Shown here piece after piece: positions 13,723 through 24,686 of a DNA stretch of 64,000 nucleotides; the first letter of the stretch is position 1; every line of letters begins with the position of its first letter. The stretch covers positions 3,286,001-3,350,000 of the forward strand of contig CM024181.1 of the NCBI GenBank assembly GCA_013433145.1, in the 5' to 3' direction. A model generated the notes under the pieces. That model was not told where the DNA came from and made no database searches. It worked only from the letters and a program-made list of their open reading frames with translations. Position numbers and translations under genes: made by a program. The stretch comes from Ascaris suum. Its lineage: Eukaryota; Nematoda; Chromadorea; Rhabditida; Ascarididae.

Positions 13723-16700
13723 ATGTCTGTTGCAACAAGCTCGTCCAATAATAATGGTATTTCGACATCGGGCGGACCAATGGTAAGTGGTTTAGCCGAT
13801 ATTATTGTTTTTCTTTTCACCTTTAGTACAAGGATTTTCATCGTTTACGTCGATGCATAACATTTTCAATGATTGTTTTGTTGATTCATAAGTGAGTTTT
13901 AAGTGGTTGGCTTTAATTTTTAAATTTCTTGGCGTTATTTGCACAGGGTTTATGCAATTGAAGTGAAAACTTGTAACGAATGGGATTAGAACAAACATAA
14001 GAATGTTGTCGTGAACGACTAAAATGCAGAAGTTTTGATGTTGTGAACGGGAAGTTACCTGAGATTTGAATGACTTAATAGAGTGGAATGGCGCCCAGGT
14101 TGTTCTTTTCGACTGAGAATTCATAGCAGGGGAGTGGGAGGACATTAGAATTCTGTGGAGAATTCTCCACTCTTATTTATGAGCGCGAGAAATTTCCGGC
14201 AGAAGAATAGTGCTCTTACTGCAGAGGAAGCAGGAGAGTGATATTTGCATACATTGCTGTCTGCTTGGATACTTTTTTGTCAATTTGTAATACAGATAAA
14301 CGGATATAGACTGCCACCGAATTTTTTTTTGCTCTCGTAAACATTTGGACCATTTAGCGTAGCATTACAATCACCGATGGCTATGACGATTGCTTTAACT
14401 CCTTTCAGCTTTGAATTTCTTTCAATGTTTAGTCGTGGGATGTGTGCAGTGCTTACTAATAGTCACTCTCCTTCTCTCCCCTCTATTTTATGCAAATATG
14501 GTCATCTGGTTGAAAATTCAGTTGATGAAAATGGACAGCGTCGTGGAAAGAGACGATCCTTCAGTGGACGTGGTAACGCTTGAAACGCCTAATTTGTCTT
14601 CCATGATCGCCGCCAACTCTGCTTCATTAACAGGTTCTGCTCTCATTTGTATGTCATTTGGTGTGTTATCAGCTCAAGTATGAAGAAAAGAAAGTGAAAA
14701 AGGAATAGGGAGGAGTGCGGAGGTCTTGAGGATTGTTTTTAAAGACTTCGAGCAAGATTCTTCGATGTTGTAAGTTTGGGAGAAATTTTCGACATTAGTG
14801 TCGTGAAATTATGTGCCTCAAATTCCTTTTTTTAAAACATCATAAAACAAATAGTATTTAAACCTATGAAAACGATCATTGTTGAGTCTTATTTTAGGAG
14901 GAGGATGTATTACTGTGGAGGAAACACTGCTTCTTGCAAAGACACCGAGGTGGATTTATTCGTAATTTGGGGCGTAGGACCGTCTCGATTTTAATCGCTT
15001 TATGAGTGTTTAAAGCATATCCCGATTTGCTGCCACTTAGAATTTATTGCCAATTCATTTGCTTTGGTAGGTAAGCCGAGTTGCATCCGAACAATCTAAG
15101 TCGATTGCGTTGTATTGTAGAGCAAGATTGCATACCGCTGAAAGTAATTGAAGTGTTGAATTGACGGTCTAACAAACTGATGGTGATAGACTGAGTGGGT
15201 GAAATTTTCGAACTGTTGCAGCGGAATTCCCATCGACCGCCGAACTGATGCAAAAATGTATATCGGTGAATCCGTTTGAAGCGAAGTTCCGCGAAGCGAA
15301 TCGTCGAATAAGTCAGGGAAACCAGGAACTGCTTGAGCAGGTTTTTACCACTTTCATTTGTTCGCTGTTTTTGTTCCTTGCTCCACTCACTGCTGTGCTA
15401 TCTTTGCCTATATCGCGTGCTTTCCATGAGTTCACGGATGTAATGTATACGACATGCGGACTATCGTCCATGCCATATTTTATTATAGTCAGTGAAGTTC
15501 ACATATTATCATTGAGATGAAGATATTATAGTTATTGAACCTCACATATTATAGTCATTGAAGAGGTGAAGAAATAGTTCGAGTCTTTTTTGTTAATAAA
15601 TGTGTAGGTGATAGAATCGATAAAAAGATTAGTTAGTTCTCTTACCTCGACCTTCTCTTACCACTTCCTGCCGTTCCTTTTTTTCATTGGCGCTTTTGGG
15701 GAGTTATTGCCCGCTTAATTTTTGAATGATTATGCAAATTCTGCAAGAGAGTGCGACACCGTTGAGTAGGTGCAGGCTTAGTATATGGCCGCAGTTGTCA
15801 TCGGCTGTAACTGAATCTGGTGCGCTTCGGAGAACAAATTTCTTTCCTCAATTCATTTGTTGTACTTGTGCAGCGGTTTGCACAGCGTTCTATGCAATGA
15901 CCGGGAAAAAAGTTATTGTCCTTTATGAGTCATCGAAGGTAACTCCCCACATTTCTCCTTGCTCCTTTTCGCATGATGATTTCGTTGTAGCGACCCTCGT
16001 CTGCCATGAAGAATTGCTTCCTGGTCAACCGTGTATCCATATCATCATTTTTCCTAATCCGCTCCAAGCATTGCTTATCGATTTGGGAATAACGGTATTT
16101 CCATAGTGAAGAGTGATTAGAAGCGATAGGATTATTCCTTCTAATTGCCTGAGTTCAATGGAATTTATTTGTAGAATTGATTGTGATAATTCTCCATGTC
16201 CTGCTCATATTGTTGTTGTGTCGCTGCGATTGTTCGTAATAAATGGCACTGTTTTCATTCGTTTAATAGAATATTGGGATTGGAATATTGGAATTAATAG
16301 AATAACAGAGTGTTCTCATTTGAATGATTAGACTGTGTAATGCAGAATGGATTGGTGCCAGCAACGCTTTCTTTGCCGACGACCGGAGGGATAACGCTTC
16401 TGAAGCTGCCATCCTCGTTGGCTCATTCACCAAGTCTCTTTTCGAACATCAACGTTCTTTCTGCAGATCTCGATGGCGAAAATTTGGATTTTGCACGTCT
16501 TGTACAACAGGTTTGTGCATCTTCCTTTCATTCTTAATCTCTCTCAGTTTAGTTTACTCTTGCATGAGACGTGAAATAGTATTGGTTCATAGGTTAATAG
16601 AAAGAAAGGGAATGACTCTTTTATTAAGCTATTCAAGTAAGGAGTAGGCAATTAGTGAGGTTATTAATGCGTAACTGTTTTCAAGGAAATTTTTTGAGGA

Positions 16701-19700
16701 GTGTGAAAGATAACGGGATGGCCATTTGACAGACAGGACAATTCGGTATTTTTTCCATGTTTTCGAGTGCACAGTTGACGAGTTTTAAAGTATTATAGGT
16801 TTTGTCGCATTTATAGCGCATACGGTCATTTTATTGTTCTCTGGTATACAGTTTAATTGTACTTTCAGTAGCTTTCGTGTTCCGTTCCGTAATTTGCAGT
16901 TCCGTAGATAAGGTTCTGGTCGGAGGTATTGGAAACATTCGGTTGTAATAGTACTTATAGAACTTAGTGAAATTGAGGGCTTGAATTTGTCGGCGAGAGA
17001 TGGACTGGGCGATATTTGGTTGGGTAATTTTGAACGTTTGAGTTCATATTATAGGTACGTAGTGCTCAGAGGTTTCGCAGTGGTGGCTTTCACTTCGTAG
17101 ATTTTGCTAGTTTCAGTTAATATTTTTGTAAACGGGAGATGAATCTTCATTTTTCTCTTTTCTACTCTCTAATGGATTTGCATAGTCGAATGTAGTGAAT
17201 AATGAATCGTTTTAAGATGAAGGATAATGGCGGTCTATCAACGCAAAGCTCGAGAGTTGGAGAGGATACAGGTCAGGCACCTAAAACAGCGGACGTCTTG
17301 AACGCGGTATTGGATATGCATTCGGACAGGCTGGGTACGCTAAACTACCTGGGGGGAGGCAACTCCACCTCGTCGCCTTTGGTTCGCTTTATTTCTTGCT
17401 CATTATTTTTATTATTTCTTTTGTTGTTTAATTGCCACTATTGTTTTTCCTGCACTTTATTAATGATACAATCCCCATTTATAGGCTGTTTTGAGTTTTT
17501 TTGTAGAAACAGTGGTTTCGAAGAGCAGCTGTTAGGTGAACGTCGATTCCATAAATGTTTTTCATTGACTACATTTTTATCACTTCTGCTTACTGTTTGT
17601 ATTTTAAAGAAGTCTTCAACCTCTGATTGGCGGTTTGGATTTGATCGGACGGGATATTCACCGATTTGATGTTAATGAAAGTGAGAAACAAATCGAGTGA
17701 TGCAAGGCACATTTCGCTTGAGATTTTAGTATCCTTATCATTAGATGGTTCGAGTTACATTTTGCAAAGCAAAACAGTATTTTAGTGATGAGTATTTAAG
17801 GGGAATTCCGGTGGAGGAATCCCATCAGCGGCATCGATAGCCGCGTCTTTGGCATCGGCAGCGGCATCGGTATCGATACCGAGTACGAGTAATTCGCCGG
17901 GTGGGGGCGATGGTGGTTCTCCATCAGTATTGCTTGCTCCTTCATGCTCTTCAAGTTCAGTGACTTCGACTCTTACGCCTCTCCTCACTACGAATACTGT
18001 TAGCAATAATGCTACTCCAGTCAGTTCGTCATTGATCCCTCCAACGGTCATCTCTGCCCCGCAGTCTATTCCTGTATCATCTGCACAGCAGCATTCCATG
18101 TATGAATTTTTCACTTTCTTGAATGACCACAAAGCAATGTGTCGGAATGCAATTAGTTTTTTCGAGGGTTCGACAAGGGCAATGGGCTTAAGGGTGTTTG
18201 CTTTTCGTTTTTGGATGTTGCGCCGACGTGTAACGCTGTTGATTGCGACAAGCGTTGGGAAGTGCCATCTTAAATTGTTGAGTACGACTAGAGTGTAGGG
18301 GAATTGTTGTTTTTGTGAATATATTGTAACCAAAATTTCTCTTCATGCAAATAAACTCGAAGAAATCAATAAAAGAGCTGCTTATTAATTGTTCTTTAAT
18401 TTAGGAAAAAGAGGCTTACTGTACGATCGAGTGCGCCGCCTGTTGGTACAGCACCGACACAGGTCGGCACTGCTGTTGGGCAGGTAATTGCAGCCCACGC
18501 TTCATCGCTTCTCCTTGCTAACTTTTATTTAGCGAGTACTTTACATCGCCGGCTCTAACGAAGATATGGATTGCTCAATTGTATATTGTTCATTTATGGT
18601 GCAGTTTAGGTTTCAGTTTAAATAACGCCACTGGTGAACGCTTCTACTCCTTGATTTGGACAAAACACAGTCAGAGTCAAGCCGAACCATCTCGTTCTTA
18701 CGAGATAAGAGAAATTTAGTTTTGGGCAGAGAAAACTGAATAGAGTTTTCACTAGCTACATATTTCCTGGAATCGGAATATCGGCGATGCAAGTATTAGA
18801 TTATAGCATTTCTTTAGTGGCAGATAAAGACCTGATTTGAGCCAAAGCTTGTTTAGTGGCTTCTCCATTGCAGATGTTGGGCGGAGGAGTGGTAGAAGAC
18901 GCGAGTGGGCTAAATGCAGTCCGGGCTGAAGTGCTGATGCCACCTGCAGATTGGGATCCACGTGATGTGAAACCGATCATTGTAAGGAAAAATGATCGTC
19001 CTACGGTGCAAGCATCTGTAGGTCTTTGTTTTTTTCGTTGGGACTTTGCCGTTTGGGATCATGGAGCAGAATTTTCTTAAGAGGCAGCCATTTATCCGTT
19101 TTTCTCAAAAGGAAATGACAAAAAGAATAGCGTGGATAATTTTTACCCGAATGAGTTGTATTAAATGAGGAGCGTTGGTTTGGTTTTTTCGCGAGACGAT
19201 AATGGATGTGAGTCGGAAAGAGGAATGCTTCGAACGGAAAAGGAAAACGGACGAGATTGACTTTTCAAATATTTTCCGATTTCAGCTTCTTTCAAATATA
19301 TCCTTTCTAGTGGTTATCTCTCCCTCGTTTCGTCTTATGATGAAATTTTTAAAACAGTGCGCTCCGTTTGCTTGCTTGTCTCTCTCTTCATTTCTTTTCT
19401 CTCACGATCATTTGATATCTCCGATTTTTTTCCTTTTCTTTCATTTTTTTCCATGGAAGCTCTGTCTTAGCGGCAGAAATGGGAGTGATGGTGGTATTTT
19501 CAGTTATTTCAGAGATCGTTTTGTAGGTAGGATAGCATTAACGATGATGATATAGCTGTGCTTGTAGGGTCAGCAGTACTTCGACCATGAGGAAGTGGTG
19601 TATCCGCAACAGGAGGGAATGCAGAAAGTGGTCAACGAGCTGCCTTCACAAGGTCCCAGAAGGTTTGCGTTCGATACTTTCATTTATTTCGCACGCATAA

Positions 19701-21549
19701 CAATTACATTTATAAGTGGTGCTTGAAGTCACTGTTAAAAAGCGTTTCTTTTGCACATTTTCGGCACATCTTCTAGTGCAGAGGAGAGGGGGGGGGGGGG
19801 GAAATGACTCCTGTGCTTGCTAAAGACTGGAATATAGAACTGAGGTGCACAGAGAGCCTCTTTTCGCCTTAGTCCTTCCATGCATTGCCTAATCAAACAT
19901 AAACTTTTAAAAGTGGAGTATCAAAACCAGGCTTGATTAGAGGAATGATGTGATTTCAGTAATGAAAGTGGGTTATCTCCACCAACAAGCCGAGGAGGTC
20001 GCGGTCGCGGCCGAGCCTCATTAACAGCTGATCTGCCGCCAGATGAGCGCCGCGTGACGATTCTCGAAAGAAATAAGGCAGCCGCTGTACGCTATAGGAA
20101 AAGGAAGAAGGAGGAACATGACGAGATGATCACTCGTGTGCATCTACTGGAGCAAGAGAAAGTCGCTCTCTCAGTGAGTGGTTTTCATTGTTTCCTGGTG
20201 GCAGGTGAGTGAAGGCGCTAAGTGCAGTGGAATAAAGGAAGGGATGCTATGCCCTAATGAATTGAGGATAGGGGAAATGGGTGGTGGGAGATTCGCTCAA
20301 ACATTGCATCTTGTTATAGTATTCCTTTCCGTTGTTTCTGGTCACTCACGTTTATTGAATTGATCGATTGTTGCTTGTGACTGCTTTGAGGTACATTTAA
20401 TTTATGCTCTCTTATCTTCCCTCCAACATAAGATAAAAATTTTCGTTAAAATAGAAGGCGTCAATAAGGGAGTGTTTATGTGTTTGTGTAGGAAGTGGGA
20501 GCGGGAGGGGTAGGGCACCTATAGCGATAAATTTAACGAGTCCCAAATCTGTTGAAGACAGTTTGAGAGTGGCTGCGGTTGAAAGTTGATTGGTGGTAGG
20601 TGTAAAGATTAGCTGAGCGAAAGGGGAAGGGCTGAAAGAGAAATAAAGGGAAATTCCGTTTTTGAGGGTCTCAGAATTAGTCATCAGATGCGAGAAAAAC
20701 TTTCCCAGAACTTATGGATCATTAGCTCACCTGAATTGACCTACACCGAAAAAGAATTCAGAAATTTAACAGCACACTTGTTTTGTTCGAGATATCGCAG
20801 TTGAGAATTATTCGCTTCCCCTCTCGCCGCACACAGTGTGTGTTCGGTACTAATCAGAGAATGTGTTCTAGTTGAATTTTGGAAAGCAATGCATGGATGT
20901 GTGGAATAGAGGTGTGAAAGTGTATTGATGGTGCATTTGAAGTAGATTGATATGTGAGCAGTGAACGAAATGCCATATTGGACAAAGAAGATGAGGGATG
21001 TTTCTGCCACAGAGTTCTGAGGACGAAAATAGTCTCTCTTTGTAAAATCATCTACCGCTGCATTTGGCATGTCAGCACATTGGATGATCGATAGAACATT
21101 TGGGTCGTAAGGTGGCTTTGCGAGACACCAGTATGTGGTGGGGATCTGTGAGTGTCTCTGAGAGGGAGGATATGTGCGCAGTTGGATAAGATGAAAGTGA
21201 CTAACTGTTCTGATTAATCTCAGGCATCGTTCTGGGTTTCTGTTAAATGCAGACTCCTGCCTTGTCTGACGCTTTTGGTGCATTGCTACTTTGATGCAAG
21301 GTTTGGATTGGTGTTTCAGACGCAGAATCAAGTGCTTCGACGTGAACTGAGAGGGTGACTGCTCTGCTAAAAGCACACGAGGCACGTTGTGTATGCCGAC
21401 TGGGAAATGTAAACGAGAGTATGCGAGCCGAGTCGCCAGTGGACGTTGATGTCCTTTCACCATCCAATCAGCAACCACCCCAGCAGACCGCCGCCTACAT
21501 GACACAGCCACTTATCTCTGCCCTTCATCCGAAGAAGTTACCTAAGTGA
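13723..21549 (+). CDS. atf-7: bZIP transcription factor of the ATF-2/ATF-7 family, 11 exons, one-base frameshift in the leucine zipper
   Basis: Nuclear DNA-binding factor; the C. elegans family member is a p38 (PMK-1) target in innate immunity. Exons: 13723-13782, 14522-14633, 15222-15340, 16346-16510, 17217-17381, 17801-18099, 18405-18483, 18874-19017, 19568-19662, 19960-20173, 21320-21549; about 560 residues if the frame is maintained. Residues 39-43 hold a Thr-Pro (TLETP) at the place of the ATF2 MAPK sites. Residues 74-83 ([10 protein letters not shown]) match ATF2 SPFENEFKKA. A Gly/Ser/Ala-rich middle follows, then a basic region near 449-465 ([17 protein letters not shown], with Tyr where ATF2 has Cys). 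The zipper continues [11 protein letters not shown], then in exon 11 [10 protein letters not shown]. There the frame meets TGA at 21356, while the family-like continuation [12 protein letters not shown] reads one frame over to the stop at 21549. One extra base near 21349-21352 would restore the heptads. The start at 13723 is chosen by phase and nearby acceptors and is uncertain. Two acceptors (17216, 17800) end in AAG. Confidence 0.85.
14155..14170. repeat. Perfect 16-bp palindrome
   Basis: GTGGAGAATTCTCCAC is a perfect inverted repeat without spacer in the first intron of the bZIP gene. Another AGAATTCT lies just upstream (14147-14154). Function unknown. Confidence 0.7.
15481..15569. repeat. 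Four degenerate copies of a roughly 22-bp tandem repeat
   Basis: Units start at 15481, 15504, 15524 and 15547, each beginning TATTAT and carrying a version of AGTCATTGAAGTTCACA. The array lies in the intron after bZIP exon 3 (15341-16345). No function is apparent. Confidence 0.75.
19788..19801 (+). repeat. G14 homopolymer tract
   Basis: Fourteen consecutive G in the bZIP intron 19663-19959. It is one of five G or C runs of at least 11 in this window. Confidence 0.95.
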
Positions 21550-22252
21550 TAGTGGAAGTGATCGGTCGGTATTGCTCTATGTGTTAAATTGGTACGTTCA
21601 ATGGAGGGTCCGTTCAGGCTTGAAATGTGGTTGTAAAATGATGTCATCCTTCATGAGTACTGACGCTGAACGAAGGAAAAGGAAGTTTTGGGATTTACTG
21701 GGGAATGGCAGAACTGATAAGGGAAAGGGTGGGCTTGACCTACGCAAAGCTCATTTATGGAGGCACACGTCATCGCGCTTCTAAATTAGCGTGTATTGCA
21801 TTTATTGGATGTTGTTTCTGCCTTTTGTTACTTATTATTATTATTTTGCTCGTTTGATGTTGTTTTGTGTTCGCCCAACGTTTATTCAGTTAGCCGCAAT
21901 CGGAATGGAACTGGATGTGAAATGTTGTCATGTTTTATGGATATCCTTTAAGTATTGTGAAATCAGGGTTTTTCTCTCCGGTGAATATTCCGACTCTTCA
22001 GGTGTTTCCGGTAAACGCCATTTTTCCTTAGATGACCTTAAGATATAAAAGAAAGGTTACGGTTGTGATACTCGGCGAATGGAAACTATCGATGATGGGT
22101 GACATATGTTGCAGATGAGTGCTGATTTGAGCCAATTCATTCTCATATATCAGACAGTTTTGTTCCTATTTTGTTGTTGTCTTATTCGTTCCTTAGCTCG
22201 CATCTCGCCCCAGTTTCTTGTTTCCATTCTAAACAACAAAGAGAAGAAACGA

Positions 22253-22264
22253 GGGGGGGGGGGG
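22253..22264 (+). repeat. G12 homopolymer tract
   Basis: Twelve consecutive G, about 0.7 kb downstream of the bZIP stop, in intergenic DNA or a long 3'UTR. Confidence 0.95.
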
Positions 22265-23592
22265 AGGGTAGAGAAGAGTTGGTGCAAGAGACTGAAGAAG
22301 TATTTGATATTTACTAGTAAATGAAATGGTGAAGTGATTAGCGATCCAGTTGTGGACATGGTGCTTGTTTTTGTCAATGCGAGAAAGCCTTCTCTCTGCA
22401 ATTAGCACCTCCTCATGTCCAGTCACTCAGAATATCTCTTCCACTTATGCTTGTTTGCAATTCCCATTTGTGTCATTTTTTTCCTTCAAATTCCTTCGTT
22501 TGTTGCATAACCGGTTCATATTTGTTATTTTATTTGTTTTGAACGTGGAGCATTCGTCTTTAAGACCGTTTGTTTTATTCAGGTGAGCAACTCGTTGGGG
22601 GAGGGAGAGGTCGCACGACAATTGCGCCTCCCGCAAATATACTTCTATGAAAAGGGAATTATTGCTAAAACGTTAGGCCTGATGATGCGATGTAATCTAT
22701 GCGTGACACGAAACGCTTTGAATGGCGATCTATTTGGGAGCCGATGAGTATGTTAAAGAATTTCGGAAGCATCATTTTAATGGTTCTTCGACTTGCGCTC
22801 AGGATTCAACTGGTTCGAGTCGAGGCGGGAGGCTTCATACCTTTTTATATCTTTTGAGTTGCTGTAAAGGAAAAACATGTTGCAATGTATTTCCAATGCT
22901 GTAGCGATGTAGTGACGGACTTCGGTGTTCTAGATGTAGTTCTTGAATATTTCACTGAAGAAGTGACAGGTGTATTTGTTTCGCCGTTTTTCAGTGATCG
23001 TTATTTGTAAAGTTCTAATTGTTACATTCACGAACATCAGCGTTTCTGACTGTAAGTAAGTTGAAATAAACCTACATTGCTTACCTCATGGCTTGCGGTT
23101 TCTTGCAGGATTGTGGAAGCGAGGCTTGCGTGATGTTTCGTCCCGGTCGCTACCGGTTTTGAGTTTGGAGTCAGAGTTTATTTATTACGATGGGTGACAG
23201 CCAAGCTGGGGCTGCGGTTGAGGTTGAAAGCAAACTTACCGTTGCCTCCAGAGTGATCTTGGAGAGCGATGTTTTGTTATAGGAATGCACGAGAAATTCA
23301 TTCTTATTTAAACAGAAGGCCCTTCAAAGTGGGACACGTGCTTAGATATAAAAGCTGAAAGTGAAAACGTCGGATACTCTGAGCATCAAATCTGTCGGAC
23401 GTTCTGATATTTTGCAGATGACCTCGAAATGATGTTCAATTGATGCGTCACTTCAAATTGCTTCACAATCGCACAGAAAGCTTTAATTCGAGAACAGCTC
23501 CGGTCCTGGTGAAGCGCTTTCGGTCACTGATCTGTCTAACAGTAGCACGTTTTGAAATCTGCTTGATTTACTAACTAAAACTGTAGGAACAA

Positions 23593-23955
23593 CTAATACC
23601 ATAGGGTCGTATAAGTCTGCACAGAAATCCGACGGGCTAATCGCAAACGCTCATTGACATGCAGCATTTTTTTGCAGAGAATATTGATGCAGAATGTGGA
23701 ACCGAAGTACAAAGCAACGACGAAGCACAATATCGATGGCGAGAATGAAAAATTAGTTGCTTTTAACATACCCCAAAATTCAGAAATTTCTGAACGGAAA
23801 TTGTTAATATAGTCGCAGGATAATAAGTCTTGTAAAGCAAATGTGTTAATCAGGTAGTATTCATGCAAAAACTGAAGAGGAACGCATCGACTTGAATGGA
23901 AAAAAAATATGCTGGCTTCTAACCTGCATCTCGAGTGAATTCTTATTACCGCCAA
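23593..23955 (-). pseudogene. Possible decayed membrane-protein exon, chemoreceptor-like
   Basis: The minus strand is open for 120 codons. Its second half reads like a transmembrane segment followed by a basic cytoplasmic loop: SPSILCFVVALYFGSTFCIN, then CKKMLHVNERLRLARRISVQ, then TYTTLWY and a stop. This resembles the TM5-TM6 region of nematode Str-superfamily serpentine receptors, where a loop leads into a Ser-x-x-Thr motif. No other exons and no proper splice sites were found, and the frame stops just where TM6 should begin. It may be a relic or a chance open frame. Confidence 0.3.
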
Positions 23956-24686
23956 ATTCCTGCATAAATTATTTAAGCTCTCACCTGACTACTCTCGTTC
24001 ATCAACTACACATTCCTAACAACTGCTTATTTGTATGTATCAGGATTGCTGGAAGCCAACCACAATTTCGTCGAGACTTCTTCAGGTCAACAGCGGGTGA
24101 GGTAGATGAAGGTGAAAAAGGGGGGAAGTAAAAGTGAACCCAGAAGTATGCTTTGTTCCTATAAAAAAATTTTTGAGCCTATGCCGGTAATAGAAGAAAG
24201 GGAAAGAAGCAGCTTTCCAAAGGAACTTTCCACCAAACAAACAAACGTGCACAAGTTCAGAAATATCAAGCCTTCATTTTTTCAAAACCTGCGTTTCATT
24301 TCGCGACGCTATTTAATGTTGATACCACCATGAAAATATGCTGGATACAAAATACAAGTCTTCCTCCTTATTATGCGGTGGCAAAATAGTGCTATATCCA
24401 ATATTCTTCGAATATCTCACCTCCCCTTATGAATTCCCCTTTAATATTTCTATGTCAGGAAAACTAAACTCTCCTGCTTCTTGTTCACTGGCAACAGGTT
24501 AGTTACATCAAAAAGTTTTATACAGCTATACATTATTCCACTCCCCCCTCTCTCTTCAAAATACCTCATCCTTCATTCCTCAGAAATTGAGAATTGTGAA
24601 ACTCCAACTACAATTTAGGCACTTGCCAAGATATTATGACCAGCATAACCAGCTATACACAAGCAGCACATAGCAGTAGTAAAAGG

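Larger units (their letters stand above)
21550..24686. other. Intergenic DNA between the convergent bZIP and kinetochore genes
   Basis: This stretch contains the 3'UTR of the bZIP gene, the G12 run and, on the minus strand at 23593-23955, an open segment with membrane-protein character (listed separately). A perfect AATAAA at 23065-23070 could end a long bZIP transcript. Plus-strand composition changes from G/T-rich to A/C-rich at about 23.6-24 kb, matching the switch to a minus-strand gene. I see no other supported exon. Confidence 0.55.

Noticed and set aside
22722..22904. 60-codon open frame after the bZIP gene
   Set aside because: No similarity, no splice context, and within the probable 3' flank.
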